From positions 12,501 to 76,500 of the forward strand of contig JACEFZ010001418.1 of the NCBI GenBank assembly GCA_014155875.1: 64,000 nt of DNA, in the 5' to 3' direction. Shown in pieces: positions 21,690-33,295 of the stretch. This stretch comes from Cepaea nemoralis (Eukaryota > Mollusca > Gastropoda > Stylommatophora > Helicidae). The notes beneath the pieces were generated by a model. That model made no database searches, was not told where the DNA came from, and saw nothing but the letters and a program-made list of their open reading frames with translations. The translations under genes were made by a program, and so were the position numbers. Positions within the stretch are counted from its first letter, which is position 1. Every line of letters starts with the position of its first letter.

Positions 21690-23222
21690 GCCCTCCCATC
21701 TTGTCTGGTTAGATGTTTAACTGGTGACCTTACATTGCCTGGTTAGATGTTTGACTGGTGACCTTACATTGCCTGGTTAGATGTTTGACTGGTGACCTTA
21801 CATTGCCTGGTTAGATGTTTGACTGGTGACCTTACATTGCCTGGTTAGATGTTTGACTGGTGACCTTACATTGCCTGGTTAGATGTTTGACTGGTGACCT
21901 TACATTGCCTGGTTAGATGTTTGACTGGTGACCTTACATTGCCTGGTTAGATGTTTGACTGGTGACCTTACATTGCCTGGTTAGATGTTTGACTGGTGAC
22001 CTTACATTGCCTGGTTAGATGTTTAACTGGTGACCTTACATTGCCTGGTTAGATGTTTGACTGGTGACCTTACATTGCCTGGTTAGATGTTTGACTGGTG
22101 ACCTTACTGTCTGGTTGGATGTTTGACTGGTGACTGTTTGGTTAGATGTTTAACTGGTGACCTTAATCTGGTTGGATGTTTGACTGGTGACTGTTTGGTT
22201 AGATGTTTGACTGGTGACCTTACATTGCCTGGTTAGATGTTTGACTGGTGACCTTACATTGCCTGGTTAGATGTTTGACTGGTGACCTTACATTGCCTGG
22301 TTAGATGTTTGACTGGTGACCTTACATTGCCTGGTTAGATGTTTGACTGGTGACCTTACATTGCCTGGTTAGATGTTTGACTGGTGACCTTACATTGCCT
22401 GGTTAGATGTTTGACTGGTGACCTTACATTGCCTGGTTAGATGTTTGACTGGTGACCTTACTGTCTGGTTGGATGTTTGACTGGTGACTGTTTGGTTAGA
22501 TGTTTAACTGGTGACCTTAATCTGGTTGGATGTTTGACTGGTGACTGTTTGGTTAGATGTTTGACTGGTGACCTTACTGTCTGGTTGGATGTTTGACTGG
22601 TGACCTGATTGTCTGGTTGGATGTTTGACTGGTGACCTTACTGTCTGGTTGGATGTTTGACTGGTGACCTTACTGTCTGGTTGGATGTTTGGTGACCTTA
22701 GTCTGGTTGGATGTTTGGTGACCTTACTGTCTTGTTGGATGTTTGACTGGTGACCTTGTTGGATGTTGGACTGGTGACCTTACTGTCTGGTTGGATGTTT
22801 GACTGGTGACTGTTTGGTTAGATGTTTGACTGGTGACCTTAGTCTGGTTGGATGTTTGACTGGTGACTGTTTGGTTAGATGTTTGACTGGTGACCTTACT
22901 GTCTGGTTGGATGTTTGACTGGTGACCTTACTGTCTGGTTGGATGTTTGACTGGTGACCTTACTGTCTGGTTAGATGTTTGGCTGGTGACTGTCTGGTTG
23001 GATGTTTGACTGGTGACCTTAGTCTGGTTGGATGTTTGACTGGTGACCTTACTGTCTGGTTGGTTGTTTGACTGGTGACCTTACTGTCTGGTTGGATGTT
23101 TGACTGGTGACCTTATTGTCTGGTTGGATGTTTGACTGGTGACCTTAGTCTGGTTGGATGTTTTGACTGGTGACCTTACTGTCTGGTTGGATGTTTGACT
23201 GGTGACCTTACTGTCTGGTTGG
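21690..23222. repeat. Minisatellite E in intron 2 (32/34-bp units)
   Basis: About 46 units with core GTTAGATGTTTGACTGGTGA. The 34-bp type (CTTACATTGCCTG) is almost pure at 21720-22080. The 32-bp type (CTTACTGTCTGGTTGG) dominates after 22560. A run of mixed units near 22105-22200 recurs near 22460-22555, so a block of about 357 bp was duplicated as a whole. Confidence 0.95.
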
Positions 23223-23461
23223 AAGTTTGACTAGTGTCTCAGCTGTAGACTGTCCAGCAGTGACTAGACATGATGTAGTTGTATATTGTCCACAGATGTT
23301 GGAGACTAGTGTGACATGATGTAGTTGTATATTGTCCACAGATATGTCGGAGACTAGTGTCTCAGCTGTAGACTTTCCAACAGTGACTAGACATGACATA
23401 GTATATTGTCCAGTTATGTCGGAGTCTAGTGTGACATGATGTAGTTGTATATTGTCCACAG
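23223..23461 (+). repeat. Minisatellite F: copies of the exon 3 acceptor region
   Basis: Four partial units carry TGTATATTGTCCACAG or close variants followed by AT(AT)GT(T/C)GGAGA, ending at 23297, 23341, near 23412 and at the true acceptor (23461). The third copy has CCAGTT instead of CCACAG. The unit spans the intron end and the first bases of exon 3, so it carries extra potential 3' splice sites. Confidence 0.8.
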
Positions 23462-23595
23462 ATATGTTGGAGATTAGTGAGCTTGTGTGCCGCTTGGTAG
23501 ACTTGGTCAGCTGCCATCTGCGTTACATGGACGTTTATCTGGAAGATTCTCATGAGAGGGGAGATGATGTCAGTGGATTGTATTCAGATGCCCAT
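23462..23595 (+). CDS. Exon 3
   Basis: A 134-nt exon between acceptor TATTGTCCACAG and donor CAT|GTGAGT. It starts by completing a codon (GAT, Asp) left by exon 2 and ends in phase 0. It encodes MLEISELVCRLVDLVSCHLR then YMDVYLEDSHERGDDVSGLY. The first half is an amphipathic, Leu-rich helix with two Cys; the second half is acidic. No family is recognised; a helical interaction segment is a reasonable reading. Confidence 0.8.
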
Positions 23596-23754
23596 GTGAG
23601 TAGTGCCTCCTACTATGTGCAGTTTGTCATGGTCATGTAGTCCTGTATCTGCCACCACCATCTCTTGTCTGTTTGTGCAATGTTTTTCTGTGTATTAGTG
23701 TGTGTGGTTGCACGCATAAGCCATTGTAGATAAGTATAGCAGTATATGTAATCT
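23596..23754 (+). other. Single-copy start of intron 3
   Basis: About 160 bp without repeats or coding signal between the exon 3 donor and the next array. Confidence 0.5.
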
Positions 23755-24312
23755 GTTTGTGTGTGAGACACACTCATATACACATTCAGTGTTTTCTTCT
23801 TGTGTGTCAAGACACATACTCATATACACATTTTCTTCTTGTGTGTCAGACACATACTCATATACACATTCAGTGGTTTCTTCTTGTGTGTCAGGCACTC
23901 ATATACACATTTAGTGGTTTCTTCTTGTGTGTCAGATACATACTCATATACACATTCAGTGGTGTCTTCTTGTGTCAGACACATACTCATAAACACATTC
24001 AGTGGTTTCTTCTTGTGTGTCAGACACATACTCATATACACATTCAGTGGTTTCTTCTTGTGTGTCAGACACATACTCATATACACATTCAGTGTTTTCT
24101 TCTTGTGTGTCAGATACATACTCATATACACATTCAGTGGTTTCTTCTTGTGTCAGACACATACTCATATACACATTCAGTGTTTTCTTCTTGTGTGTCA
24201 AACACATACTCATATACTTATTGTTTTCTTCTTGTATGTCAGATACATACTCATATACACATTCAGTGGTTTCTTCTTGTCAGACACATACTCATATACT
24301 TCTTCTTGTATG
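23755..24312. repeat. Minisatellite G in intron 3 (45-bp units)
   Basis: About 12 units with ACTCATATACACATTCAGTG and TTTCTTCTTGTGTGTCAGAC. The period is 45 bp with a few deletions. Because 45 is a multiple of three, several frames stay open on both strands; none is taken as a gene. Confidence 0.95.
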
Positions 24313-24479
24313 TTGAGACAAGGTTGAGGGCTCTCCCAAAATAACCACTGATTGGCTGGTAAACATTTAATTTAAACACATTGACAATATCTAAATATAG
24401 ATGAAAGTTACATACATCACTCTGTCATCACGATTACTAGTAATGGCCCCTGTGTCACTCTTCCCCAGTGTTATCTGAT

Positions 24480-24690
24480 CTGCCTGGCCTCACCACGTTT
24501 TCTTTCATGGTTGTTATGGTTTCTGGGCAAGTTTTGCAGAAGGTAGTTTGCCATTGCTTTCTTTCTGGGCAATGACTGTACTAGTCGGTGGCCATAGCCA
24601 TTGTCTCTATTGATGAGATCTGCCTATCGCTGCAGAGTGCAGTCTATAACCAAGTCTGTCGGCCGCTCTCCATCCACCACCTGCTTCCAT
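24480..24690 (-). mobile_element. Possible SINE fragment
   Basis: Shares an alignable block with the SINE at 28596-28838: TTTCTGGGCAAG then GTAGTTTGCCATTG and a T-rich stretch. No target duplication or tRNA-like promoter boxes were found, so it is probably an old or truncated copy. Confidence 0.4.
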
Positions 24691-27600
24691 GGCTTCACGT
24701 AACCCTAATTAGGTACTAATTAAACTGGTACTCCACCTTGCCCAAGGATGTCCCATAGGAAAGGAGACATCTTAAATCTCCTTAGAAAGATGGCTGGAAT
24801 ACTGCAGTGGAATGTATATGAATGATTGAGGATATGAATAAGTTGATATGAATAAGTGTACCGAGAAGTTTGGGGCTTTGATAGGTAAGGGTACACTTTA
24901 ACCTTCCCACCCTGTACTGACCACAACCCAAGTATAGTCTGCCTACCAAACCCCACACAGACTCTAGACTCCACCTGTCTTTCACTCACTCAACCTATGG
25001 ACTAGTACCCGTAGGCGACTCAGCCCGGACGATATGCATAAACTCAAGTCAAAGACATGGTAACAAATAGAGAATGTATTATTCACAATAGTCTATATAC
25101 AGACAGCAGTGTAGAATAGAATCGGGGATGATCCTGAGATCGTCATGAGGCACGTAAGATTCGTAGTGTGCGTGTGTCGGGTCTTGTCTTTTAGCTCACC
25201 CGGACCCCTCCATGTGAGATCTGCCTTGGCAAGTGATGAACCTCCAAGTCTCATCAACGGATCCTGATGACTACTAATTGGAAATCCTGTGATTTGAGGA
25301 CATGTCAATGTTCACACTAGTCAATGAAGTAGTGTCACCCTGTGACCTAGCTGATACTAACAAGTTTCTCACGTATGGTCTTACTGGGGCAACCCTAGGC
25401 AGTAGGTGTCCCCCACTGAAGTTCACTGAATATAGCACACACGTTGGAGCTTAACAGCTCAATTAAAGTTCAAACTGTCTGACTGACCTGGACTGGGTCG
25501 TAGAAATTCCGATGAACTCCATCGTTGTTGGATATACTGTCTCTCGGATTAGTGACATGACCGTGCTGACCCCACATGGGTCTGCGAAGCTCTGGTAAAC
25601 TATCTTTGGTAAAGGTGTAATGTCAATTGGAGTAGTACTAATAGCCTGACTCTGCTGACCCCAACTGGGTCATCTTGAGTGTTCACCTGTAAAGCAGTCT
25701 AAAGACGATCTACCTGTTAGACCCCATCTGGGTCGGTAAGTATATAATCGTCTGACATGTTCACCTTGATGTCAATATAGAACCTCAAATGTATTGGCAG
25801 GTAGGTACAAATGTATCACCTTCAGGTATACTCTTACTGCGTGAAACTGAGTTGGCGGGCTCCCAGTTCATTGACCTCACCTTAATCTTGGGCGGTCTAC
25901 CTGGACTGAACCAAAAGCCAAAATCTTCATGATCAGTCTCCACATCTTGATTACCACCTGAAAGGCAAATCCTGCAAGGAGAGTAGTGGGTGACAGCATT
26001 CGGCAACAACTCTCATGTACATAGCACACAACAGACATGCCTTCAGAGATTTGTTATAACCTGTCATAAAGGGTTACTGGATCTGATTCCTCATAAAAGT
26101 TCAGGCATGAGTGCTCTTCCATTGTCAGGCAGCACCAAGAATTGCTCGTCTGGTAGACACGGTTCCAGGAAATACTCTACCGCACTCGGTTCCAGGAAAT
26201 ACTGTACCACACTCGGTTCCAGGAAATACTCTACCGCACTCGGTTCCAGGAAATACTGCTTTGGTCATTCCGTACCCCTGTCACCTGATCCTAGTTCTTC
26301 CCACTCCCTCTCTATCTTTCCCATCTTACAATCACTATCATAAAATAATTAAATCTCACACCAGTGTCGAGGTTCTCATGTAAAATTGCCTGACGGTCAA
26401 TTCTCCAACTACATCATCATCAATCAATCAATCAATGTCAGTCAATCATCAACCAGTCAGTAAATAAATCCATTCATAGCTTCTCCTCTGGGATCTGTCC
26501 CAGACCATAGAGAACCCCTCCTGGATACCCCTTCTATCATAGAAGGCAAGAAGTATTATATCAGTACATGTCTTTCCACCCCGTGTAGATGGTGTAAGTT
26601 CAACCCGTTCCCTTACCCCATGAATTAGCTGTGGTCAAAGTGAACGGTTCAACTGGCCCGGTTCAACTGGCCTGGCAGGGCCAGCCATCTCAGATTTAGA
26701 CTGCAGAAAGCATCCCATCCCATAATTCTGTCTCTCAGGTATAGAAGAACCCTCCTCCTCATCACCCTACCCCTAGTGTGTCCCCAGACAATAAGGATAG
26801 AGCATAGGAAAATGTAGAGTATATGACTGAACATTCCTCTCGAAATCACGACGCACTCGGATTCGCGTCATACCACCACACGTCGTTCCTTTCCAAATCA
26901 TGAGGTATATATATATATATCACGACTACACATGATATAAATCACCATCACGTCATTGCACAAATCATCACATTCCCTGGCATATCAGCACCACACTTCC
27001 ATTGGAAATAAATTAGCACCACATTCACGAAGAATAAGTAACACCACAATCACATGGCATAAAGCAGCACTACCACTAGCCTAGCTGATTAATCAGTAAA
27101 AATTAGCACAGTACACTCCCTACTTAATCTTGCCCTGTCTGCTAGCATAACACTGCGAATAGCAGTCACTAATATTACAGCAATTATGCTTTCACAAATA
27201 AATGCAAGTTCTCAAAGCACACAAATATATAGATCTAGTAACACAGGCCTGTAGTAAAGGACTTCGAACAATCCCAGTTCTACACAGTATTCTAAGTACT
27301 GTTTGACCTAAGAAATAAACAAAGCCTCGTCATAATTTACGCCTAGTATCGATCATACATTCATTTGCATATGTCGTCGCACTGACACCACAAATAGCGG
27401 TTTTTACAATTGCATAATTCTATTAGAGACAAGCAAAGACGTAATAGTGTTATTACCTTAGAGCGTGAAACAACGCATCCAGCTATCATCTTGCCGAGTG
27501 CTGGTTAGCGCCATGTAGACTGACGAACTGCGTCTTGCTCAGGCGAGATATCGATAAATAACATGGCTAACTTCCGAGTTGGGTAAAAATCTCCAAGCAC

Positions 27601-27775
27601 ACAGTTTGTTCTGAGGGCTATCCCGTACTATCGAGAACACTCCAGAATGATTTCGGCTGTATAATCTAATCGGCTTTCCCGAGGTTAAAAATAACTTGAG
27701 ACCTAGATGACTTCGCTAGGCTCCGCCTACGGGGAATTCCCGACTATGAAGACACGCCGATCTTCATTACAATAC
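24691..27775 (-). mobile_element. Possible divergent relative of long repeats A and B
   Basis: Non-coding single-copy-looking sequence with an order of short motifs like copies A and B: a stretch GTATTATTCACAATAGTCTA near 25075, TCACCCGG near 25196, and, towards the right end, TATCGATCAT near 27346. A kappa-B-type palindrome GGGAATTCCC (27732-27741) lies near that end, as in copy B. Similarity is patchy, and no terminal TGTGACA or target duplication was found. It could equally be unrelated intron sequence or several old insertions. A (AT)n run lies near 26908-26919. Confidence 0.3.
26160..26263. repeat. Short minisatellite (27-bp units, about 4)
   Basis: GGTTCCAGGAAATACTCTAC followed by CGCACTC, repeated nearly four times with CTGTACCACA variants. 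Confidence 0.9.
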
Positions 27776-27786
27776 CAAAAAAAGGG

Positions 27787-29070
27787 CAGGCAACCTGAAA
27801 TTATGCACCAACTATAGAACTATTGCCCTGATCAGTCATGCAAGTAAAATTCTACTAAAAAATCATAATGGGAGGACTTCGTGAGAAAATGGAAGAAGAA
27901 ATTAACGTGGTTCAAGCTGGATTTAAACAAGAGGAACAAGAGATCACATACTACCCATGCATTTAATAATAGAGAAGTGCAGAGAATTTAATGTAAACCT
28001 ATTCTCACGTTTCATGGATTATTCAAAGGCATTTGACTGTGTACATCAGAAACTTCGGGGAATTATGAGGAATATGGGCTTTCCATCACATATAGTACAA
28101 CTCATCAAAATGCTCTATCTAGACCAACAAGCAGCGGTTAGAATTGATGGCGAGACAGATTGCGACATCAAGCAAGGAGTCCGTCAGGGCTGTGTGCTGT
28201 CACCCTATTTTTTTAACCTGTACGCCGAAAATATGAGAAATATCAGAGATGATATAACCAGGGCGCAATATGATACCCTAAATATCAGTCATGAAATACC
28301 AGAGATTCGATATGCTGATGATGCAGTATTACTATCCACGTCACAGAATGGTATAGAAAATCTAATAACCTCAACCCAAAGAAAGTGAAAATCACTACTT
28401 ATATCTTAACATAGCAAAAACAAAGATAAAACTTCTATGGAGAAAGAAATATATGTTAATGAGGAAAGATTGGAGGTGGTGGAAAATTTTGAATATCTTG
28501 TGACATTGATTACCAACCGTGACACAATGAAAGAAATTATACTATCATTTGCTCATTAAAGACTCAAACAACTGAAATTGTGGAGTGGGACAGATTGTTG
28601 TTGTTTGCATATCATTTACAGGACATCGCTGTCAACATCATCTTTCAGCTGATTGTTGATTTCTTGGCAAGATTACGCTCAGTAGTTTGCCATTGATTTC
28701 TGAATGACCGGCTCACATACTCCGTAAGTTACCGACGCGGTTAGAACCGCTACCGATTCTTGCCGTCGTCACGTTACTTACGAGAGTATACGAGATTATG
28801 GAGAAAGTCGTATAACCTCTAGACCAGGGAGGCCGGCAGTGGGACAGATAGAACCACAAAAATTAGATTTTTAAGAGCATGCATCTTTCCCATTGCAACA
28901 TACGCCTGTGAGACCTGGACACTTACTAAACAAGCTGAACAGTGCATAAATGCTTTTGAATATAGTTATAGACGGGTTCTAAGAAATCTTTGGTAAAGAA
29001 AATAACAAATGCATCAATACTTCAAGAGCTGAATATTGCAGAGAGTTGGCTATTAAAGATGATAAAACAA
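27787..29070 (+). pseudogene. LINE (non-LTR) reverse transcriptase remnant, RTE-like
   Basis: Starts with a fingers-region motif (TNYRTIALISHASKILLK, from about 27805). The palm follows at 27957-28388: FMDYSKAFDCVHQKL, GVRQGCVLSPYFFNLYAENM and the catalytic RYADDAVLLS. After a frameshift, NFEYL and RLKQLKLWSG follow. The frame then resumes beyond the inserted SINE (28850) with RFLRACIFPIATYACETWTL and RRVLRNLW, the typical C-terminal part. Order and motifs match non-LTR elements and look RTE-like, though the clade is not certain. Stops and shifts (near 27860, 27965, 28385 and 28995) mean it is dead. No endonuclease domain is present, so it is 5'-truncated, as LINE copies usually are. Confidence 0.85.
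28596..28838 (-). mobile_element. tRNA-derived SINE inserted in the LINE
   Basis: A 243-bp insertion with a perfect 11-bp target duplication GTGGGACAGAT (28585-28595 and 28839-28849). Taking it out restores continuity of the LINE coding sequence. On the minus strand it has box-A-like TGGTCTAGAGG (28816-28826) and box-B-like GGTTCTAACC (28739-28748), the RNA polymerase III promoter of tRNA-type SINEs, followed by a body with CAATGGCAAACTACT. Confidence 0.75.
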
Positions 29071-29390
29071 AGAAAAATTTTCCACTTAAACTGCTCAAGT
29101 AAAGCCTTTGTGCGAGCAGCAGTATGGGGCAGAGCGTTGTCATGCAGGATGACGCCACTGATAATTCCACGCCTTTTGTTCTGGATCGACCGATGAAGCT
29201 TCTTTACTGTTTCACAATCAACTTCTGACCTTATTATGATCCCTAGTGTCATGAATTCATCTGCAAAATTCTCTTGCCGCCCCAGAACGCTGTAACCATC
29301 ATTTTTTCATTGCAAAAATGTTTCTTTGAATTTGTTGGACTTGTTTGGAGAATGATGCCATATAGCGGGTGCCCGAACTACATCATAGAA
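29071..29390 (-). pseudogene. mariner transposase, C-terminal half fragment
   Basis: On the minus strand the frame reads VDCETVKKLHRSIQNKRRG and ILHDNALPHTAARTKALLEQ. This is the mariner segment around the second catalytic Asp (HDN) of the D,D(34)D triad. Upstream, in another frame, MMVTAFWGG matches the preceding segment, so a frameshift lies near 29250. It stops abruptly at FKWKIF, next to the LINE end. It is probably the same copy as 29985-30530, split by an insertion. Confidence 0.8.
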
Positions 29391-29984
29391 AGAACGTAGA
29401 GAATCCTAGAAGCCAAAAGCTCAGAGAAACGAAGAAAGTTGTCAGCGGAGAAACGTCACGCTGACGTCAAGTAACAACAGACTTTGTGGGGTTCTCGACA
29501 GAAGGCCATGCATTTTTATTCTTGAACAAATTGGCGTGGCTAACAGTTGTTTGGCAAAAGATCAGTGGATGGATATGGACAGATGAAGTGATGAAGCACC
29601 AATGATGTCACAGAATGTCGCCGACTGAAAACCTGTGGGCAGAGATAACCTAGACAGACTGATCGAACAGCGTCACAAATGATGGACAGACGAACAGAAG
29701 AATGAAGGCGACAAATGACTGAGTGAAATAGGGTTCGTATGATAATATATTAGATATTTATCGTCGGCTTGGCAGCACAGGCCCTTTAGAGAAATATCGA
29801 TATTACCATAATCTTGTGTCAACTGTGAAAATAAAGCGACGACTGTTTCTGATGCTCAGCAAGAGTTTACCTTATCATTACTTGCTAGTTTCGGCTCCAG
29901 TTCATTTACCAGTTACTGTTGGATCGTTTGAGCCGTAGGTTTACAAATTGACTTACCGTTGATTCCTTGATGTTACCATTACAT
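29391..29984. other. Unidentified insertion between the two mariner halves
   Basis: About 600 bp with no long frame. A short plus-strand stretch near 29617-29645 (SPTENLWAEIT) resembles the C-terminal motif of Tc1-type transposases, but it is too short to name. No clear target duplication was seen. Confidence 0.35.
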
Positions 29985-30530
29985 AAGTAGCAGAGTCGCG
30001 GTCTGGCAAATGAGTATGCAGCTGCTGTTTTTACTGCTCCTTCATCTCTGCATTCAGTGAACACATGTCTCATCCCCAGTCACTATTCTGTCAAAAAATG
30101 CACCCCCTCTTCCCAGAAGCGCGAAAGGAACGTCAAAGCTGAGCCCATTCTGAGCTTTGTGAACGTCAGTCAGTTTTTGTTACCCATTGTGAACAGAATA
30201 TGTGGTAACCTAACCTCTCTGTAACAATTTAAAACAGACTAGAAATTTGTGGAAATTCTATAGAAAAATCTGAAATTGTGAATCCGCGCTTTTTCACTAC
30301 GGCTTGGTTGACATTTTGAATGAGCTCATGTCACACATGAATGTCATCCTTGTCCACCCTCATCATGCACATCTTTACGTCCATCTCTGAATTTCCTGCA
30401 CCAATCCCTCACAGAACTGTCACTCATAACGTTATCACTGTACACATGACACAATCGACAATGAATCTCAGCTGCATTTTGACCTGCTTGAAGAAAAGAA
30501 ATCACACCATGAATTTCAGTTGGTGGGAAA
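29985..30530 (-). pseudogene. mariner transposase, N-terminal half fragment
   Basis: Minus-strand fragments in mariner order. VRDWCRKFRDGRKDVHDEGG (near 30355-30415) is the helix-turn-helix region. Then come GFTISDFSIEFPQI (near 30250), VTERLGYH (near 30200) and RIVTGDETCVH (near 30060-30092), which contains the first catalytic Asp. Several stops and shifts separate them, so the gene is dead. It continues, after an insertion, at 29071-29390. Confidence 0.78.
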
Positions 30531-30830
30531 GGGAATAAGTGTTCATATTTATTTGTTCACGATTCGTGAATCACTGAGCAAATGTGACTGTAGGTTGATA
30601 TGTAGTGAGCTAAAAGACTACCGAATGGTGCAAGCAATGAATGGTGTCACTATAGTAACCAATTTATTTTTGCCAGCCAATCGACAGCTGATTTTGGAAT
30701 AGACTTTGTATTTACACTTGTTTCAGTGTACAGTCAAATACTATGCTATATCTTCTCCTTGTAAACACTGTACAGTCAAAGACTAGGCTATATCTTCTGC
30801 CTTGATCCCTCATTAGAGAAACGACCCTCA
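30531..30830 (+). other. Single-copy intron stretch
   Basis: Contains two copies of a segment with TGTACAGTCAAA and GGCTATATCTTCT or its variant (about 30728-30800). Nothing else is seen; a 60-codon frame here has no support. Confidence 0.4.
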
Positions 30831-32478
30831 AGCAACTGCCCTGCCCCTTGCTATCTCCTTCAGCTGTCCTGTCCCTTGCTGTCTCCTTCAGCTGTCCTGT
30901 CCCTTGCTATCTCCTTCAGCTGTCCTGTCCCTCAAGCAACTAACCCAAGCTGTCCTGTCCTTTGCTATCTCCTTCAGCTGTCCTGTCCCTAGCTATCTCC
31001 TTCAGCTGCCTGTCCCTCAAGCAACTAACCCAAGCTGTCCTGTCCCTTGCTATCTCCTTCAGCTGCCTGTCCCTCAAGCAACTAACCCAAGCTGTCCTGT
31101 CCCTTGCTATCAACTTCAGCTGCCTGTCCCTCAAGCAACTAACCCAAGCTGTCCTGTCCCTTGATATCTCCTTCAGCTGTCCTGTCCCTTGCTATCTCCT
31201 TCAGCTGCTTGTCCCTCAAGTAACTAACCCCAAGTAACTAACCCAAGCTGTCCTGTCCCTTGCTATCTCCATCAGCTGCCTGTCCCTCAAGTAACTAACC
31301 CAAGCGGTCCTGTCCCTTGCTATCTCTTTCATCTGTCCTGTCCCTTGCTATCTCCTTCAGCTGTCCTGTTCCTTGCTATCTCCTTCAGCTGTCCTGTCCC
31401 TTGCTATCTCTTTCAGCTGTCCTGTCCCTTGCTATCTCCTTCAGCTGTCCTGTCCCTCAAGCAACTAACCCAAGCTGTCCTGTCCCTTGCTCTCCTTCAG
31501 CTGTCCTGTCCCTAGCTATCTCCTTCAGCTGCCTGTCCCTCAAGCAACTAACCCAAGCTGTCCTGTCCCTTGCTATCTCCTTCAGCTGCCTGTCCCTCAA
31601 GCAACTAACCCAAGCTGTCCTGTCCCTTGCTATCTCCTTCAGCCGCCTGTCCCTCAAGCAACTAACCCAAGCTGTCCTGTCCTTTGCTATCTCCTTCAGC
31701 TGTCCTGTCCCTGGCTATCTCCTTCAGCTGCCTGTCCCTCAAGCAACTAACCCAAGCTGTCCTGTCCCTTGCTATCTCCTTCAGCTGCCTGTCCCTCAAG
31801 CAACTAACCCAAGCTGTCCTGTCCCTTGATATCTCCTTCAGCTGTCCTGTCCCTTGCTATCTCCTTCAGCTGCTTGTCCCTCAAGTAACTAACCCCAAGT
31901 AACTAACCCAAGCTGTCCTGTCCCTTGCTATCTCCATCAGCTGCCTGTCCCTCAAGTAACTAACCCAAGCGGTCCTGTCCCTTGCTATCTCTTTCATCTG
32001 TCCTGTCCCTTGCTATCTCCTTCAGCTGTCCTGTTCCTTGCTATCTCCTTCAGCTGTCCTGTCCCTTGCTATCTCTTTCAGCTGTCCTGTCCCTTGCTAT
32101 CTCCTTCAGCTGTCCTGTTCCTTGCTATCTCTTTCAGCTGTACTATCCCTTGCTATCTCCTTCAGCTGTCCTGTCCCTTGCTATCTCTTTCAGCTGTCCT
32201 GTCCCTTGCTATCTCTTTCAGCTGTCCTGTCCCTTGCTATCTCTTTCAGCTGTCCTGTCCCTTGCTATCTCTTTCAGCTGTCCTGTCCCTCAAGCAACTA
32301 ACCCAAGCGGTCCTGTCCCTTGCTATCTCCTTCAGCTGCCTGTCCCTCAAGCAATTGACCAAAGCGGTCCTGTCCTTTGCTATCTCCTTCAGCTGTCCTG
32401 TCCCTTGCTATCTCCTTCAGCTGTCCTGTCCCTTGCCATCTCCTTCAGCTGTCCTGTCCCTCAAGCAACTAAACCAAG
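30831..32478. repeat. Minisatellite H in intron 3 (28/29-bp units)
   Basis: About 58 units of two types. The 28-bp type has TTGCTATCTCCTTCAGCTGT. The 29-bp type has TGTCCCTCAAGCAACTAACC. The plus strand is pyrimidine-rich, and each 28-bp unit ends in TCTCCTTCAG, which resembles a 3' splice site. The block at about 31165-31480 recurs at 31830-32145, an offset of 665 bp. Confidence 0.95.
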
Positions 32479-33295
32479 CTGTCCTCTCCACAGAAAGTGA
32501 TCTTGCTGACTGTACATGAACTGCTGTCCTCTCCACAGAAAGTGATCTTGCTGACTGTACATGAACTGCTGTCCTCTCCACAGAAATCTTGCTGACTGTA
32601 CATGAACTGCTGTCCCCTCCACAGAAAGTGATCTTGCTGACTGTACATGAACTGCTGTCCTCTCCACAGAAAGTGATCTTGCTGACTGTACATGAACTGC
32701 TGTCCTCTCCACAGAAAGTGATCTTGCTGACTGTACATGAACTGCTGTCCTCTCCACAGAAAGTGATCTTGCTGACTGTACATGAACTGCTGTCCTCTCC
32801 ACAGAAAGTGATCTTGCTGACTGTACATGAACTGCTGTCCTCTCCACAGAAAGTGATCTTGCTGACTGTACATGAACTGCTGTCCTCTCCACAGAAAGTG
32901 ATCTTGCTGACTGTACATGAACTGCTGTCCTCTCCACAGAAAGTGATCTTGCTGACTGTACATGAACTGCTGTCCTCTCCACAGAAAGTGATCTTGCTGA
33001 CTGTACATGAACTGCTGTCCTCTCCACAGAAAGTGATCTTGCTGACTGTACATGAACTGCTGTCCTCTCCACAGAAAGTGATCTTGCTGACTGTACATGA
33101 ACTGCTGTCCCCTCCACAGAAATCTTGCTGACTGTACATGAACTGCTGTCCCCTCCACAGAAAGTGATCTTGCTGACTGTACATGAACTGCTGTCCTCTC
33201 CACAGAAAGTGACCTTGCTGACTGTACATGAACTGCTGTCCCCTCCACAGAAAGTGATCTTGCTGACTGTACATGAACTGCTGTCCTCTCCACAG
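32479..33295 (+). repeat. Minisatellite I: tandem copies of the exon 4 acceptor (45-bp units)
   Basis: About 18 near-identical units containing CTCTCCACAGAAAGTGATCT and CTGACTGTACATGAACTGCT. The last CTCTCCACAG is the real acceptor of exon 4 (33295). The AAAGTGATC after it is the start of the exon, so each unit is intron end plus exon start. Two units (near 32582 and 33120) lack 4 bp. The last three extra acceptors (33160, 33205, 33250) are in frame with the exon and have no stop between them. Those further upstream meet a stop at 33129-33131. Confidence 0.93.

Noticed and set aside
23462..23595. Similarity of exon 3 (LVCRLVDLV) to the centriole protein SPICE1
   Set aside because: Only a short Leu/Cys-rich helix resembles it. 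The neighbouring exons do not match, so no gene name is given.
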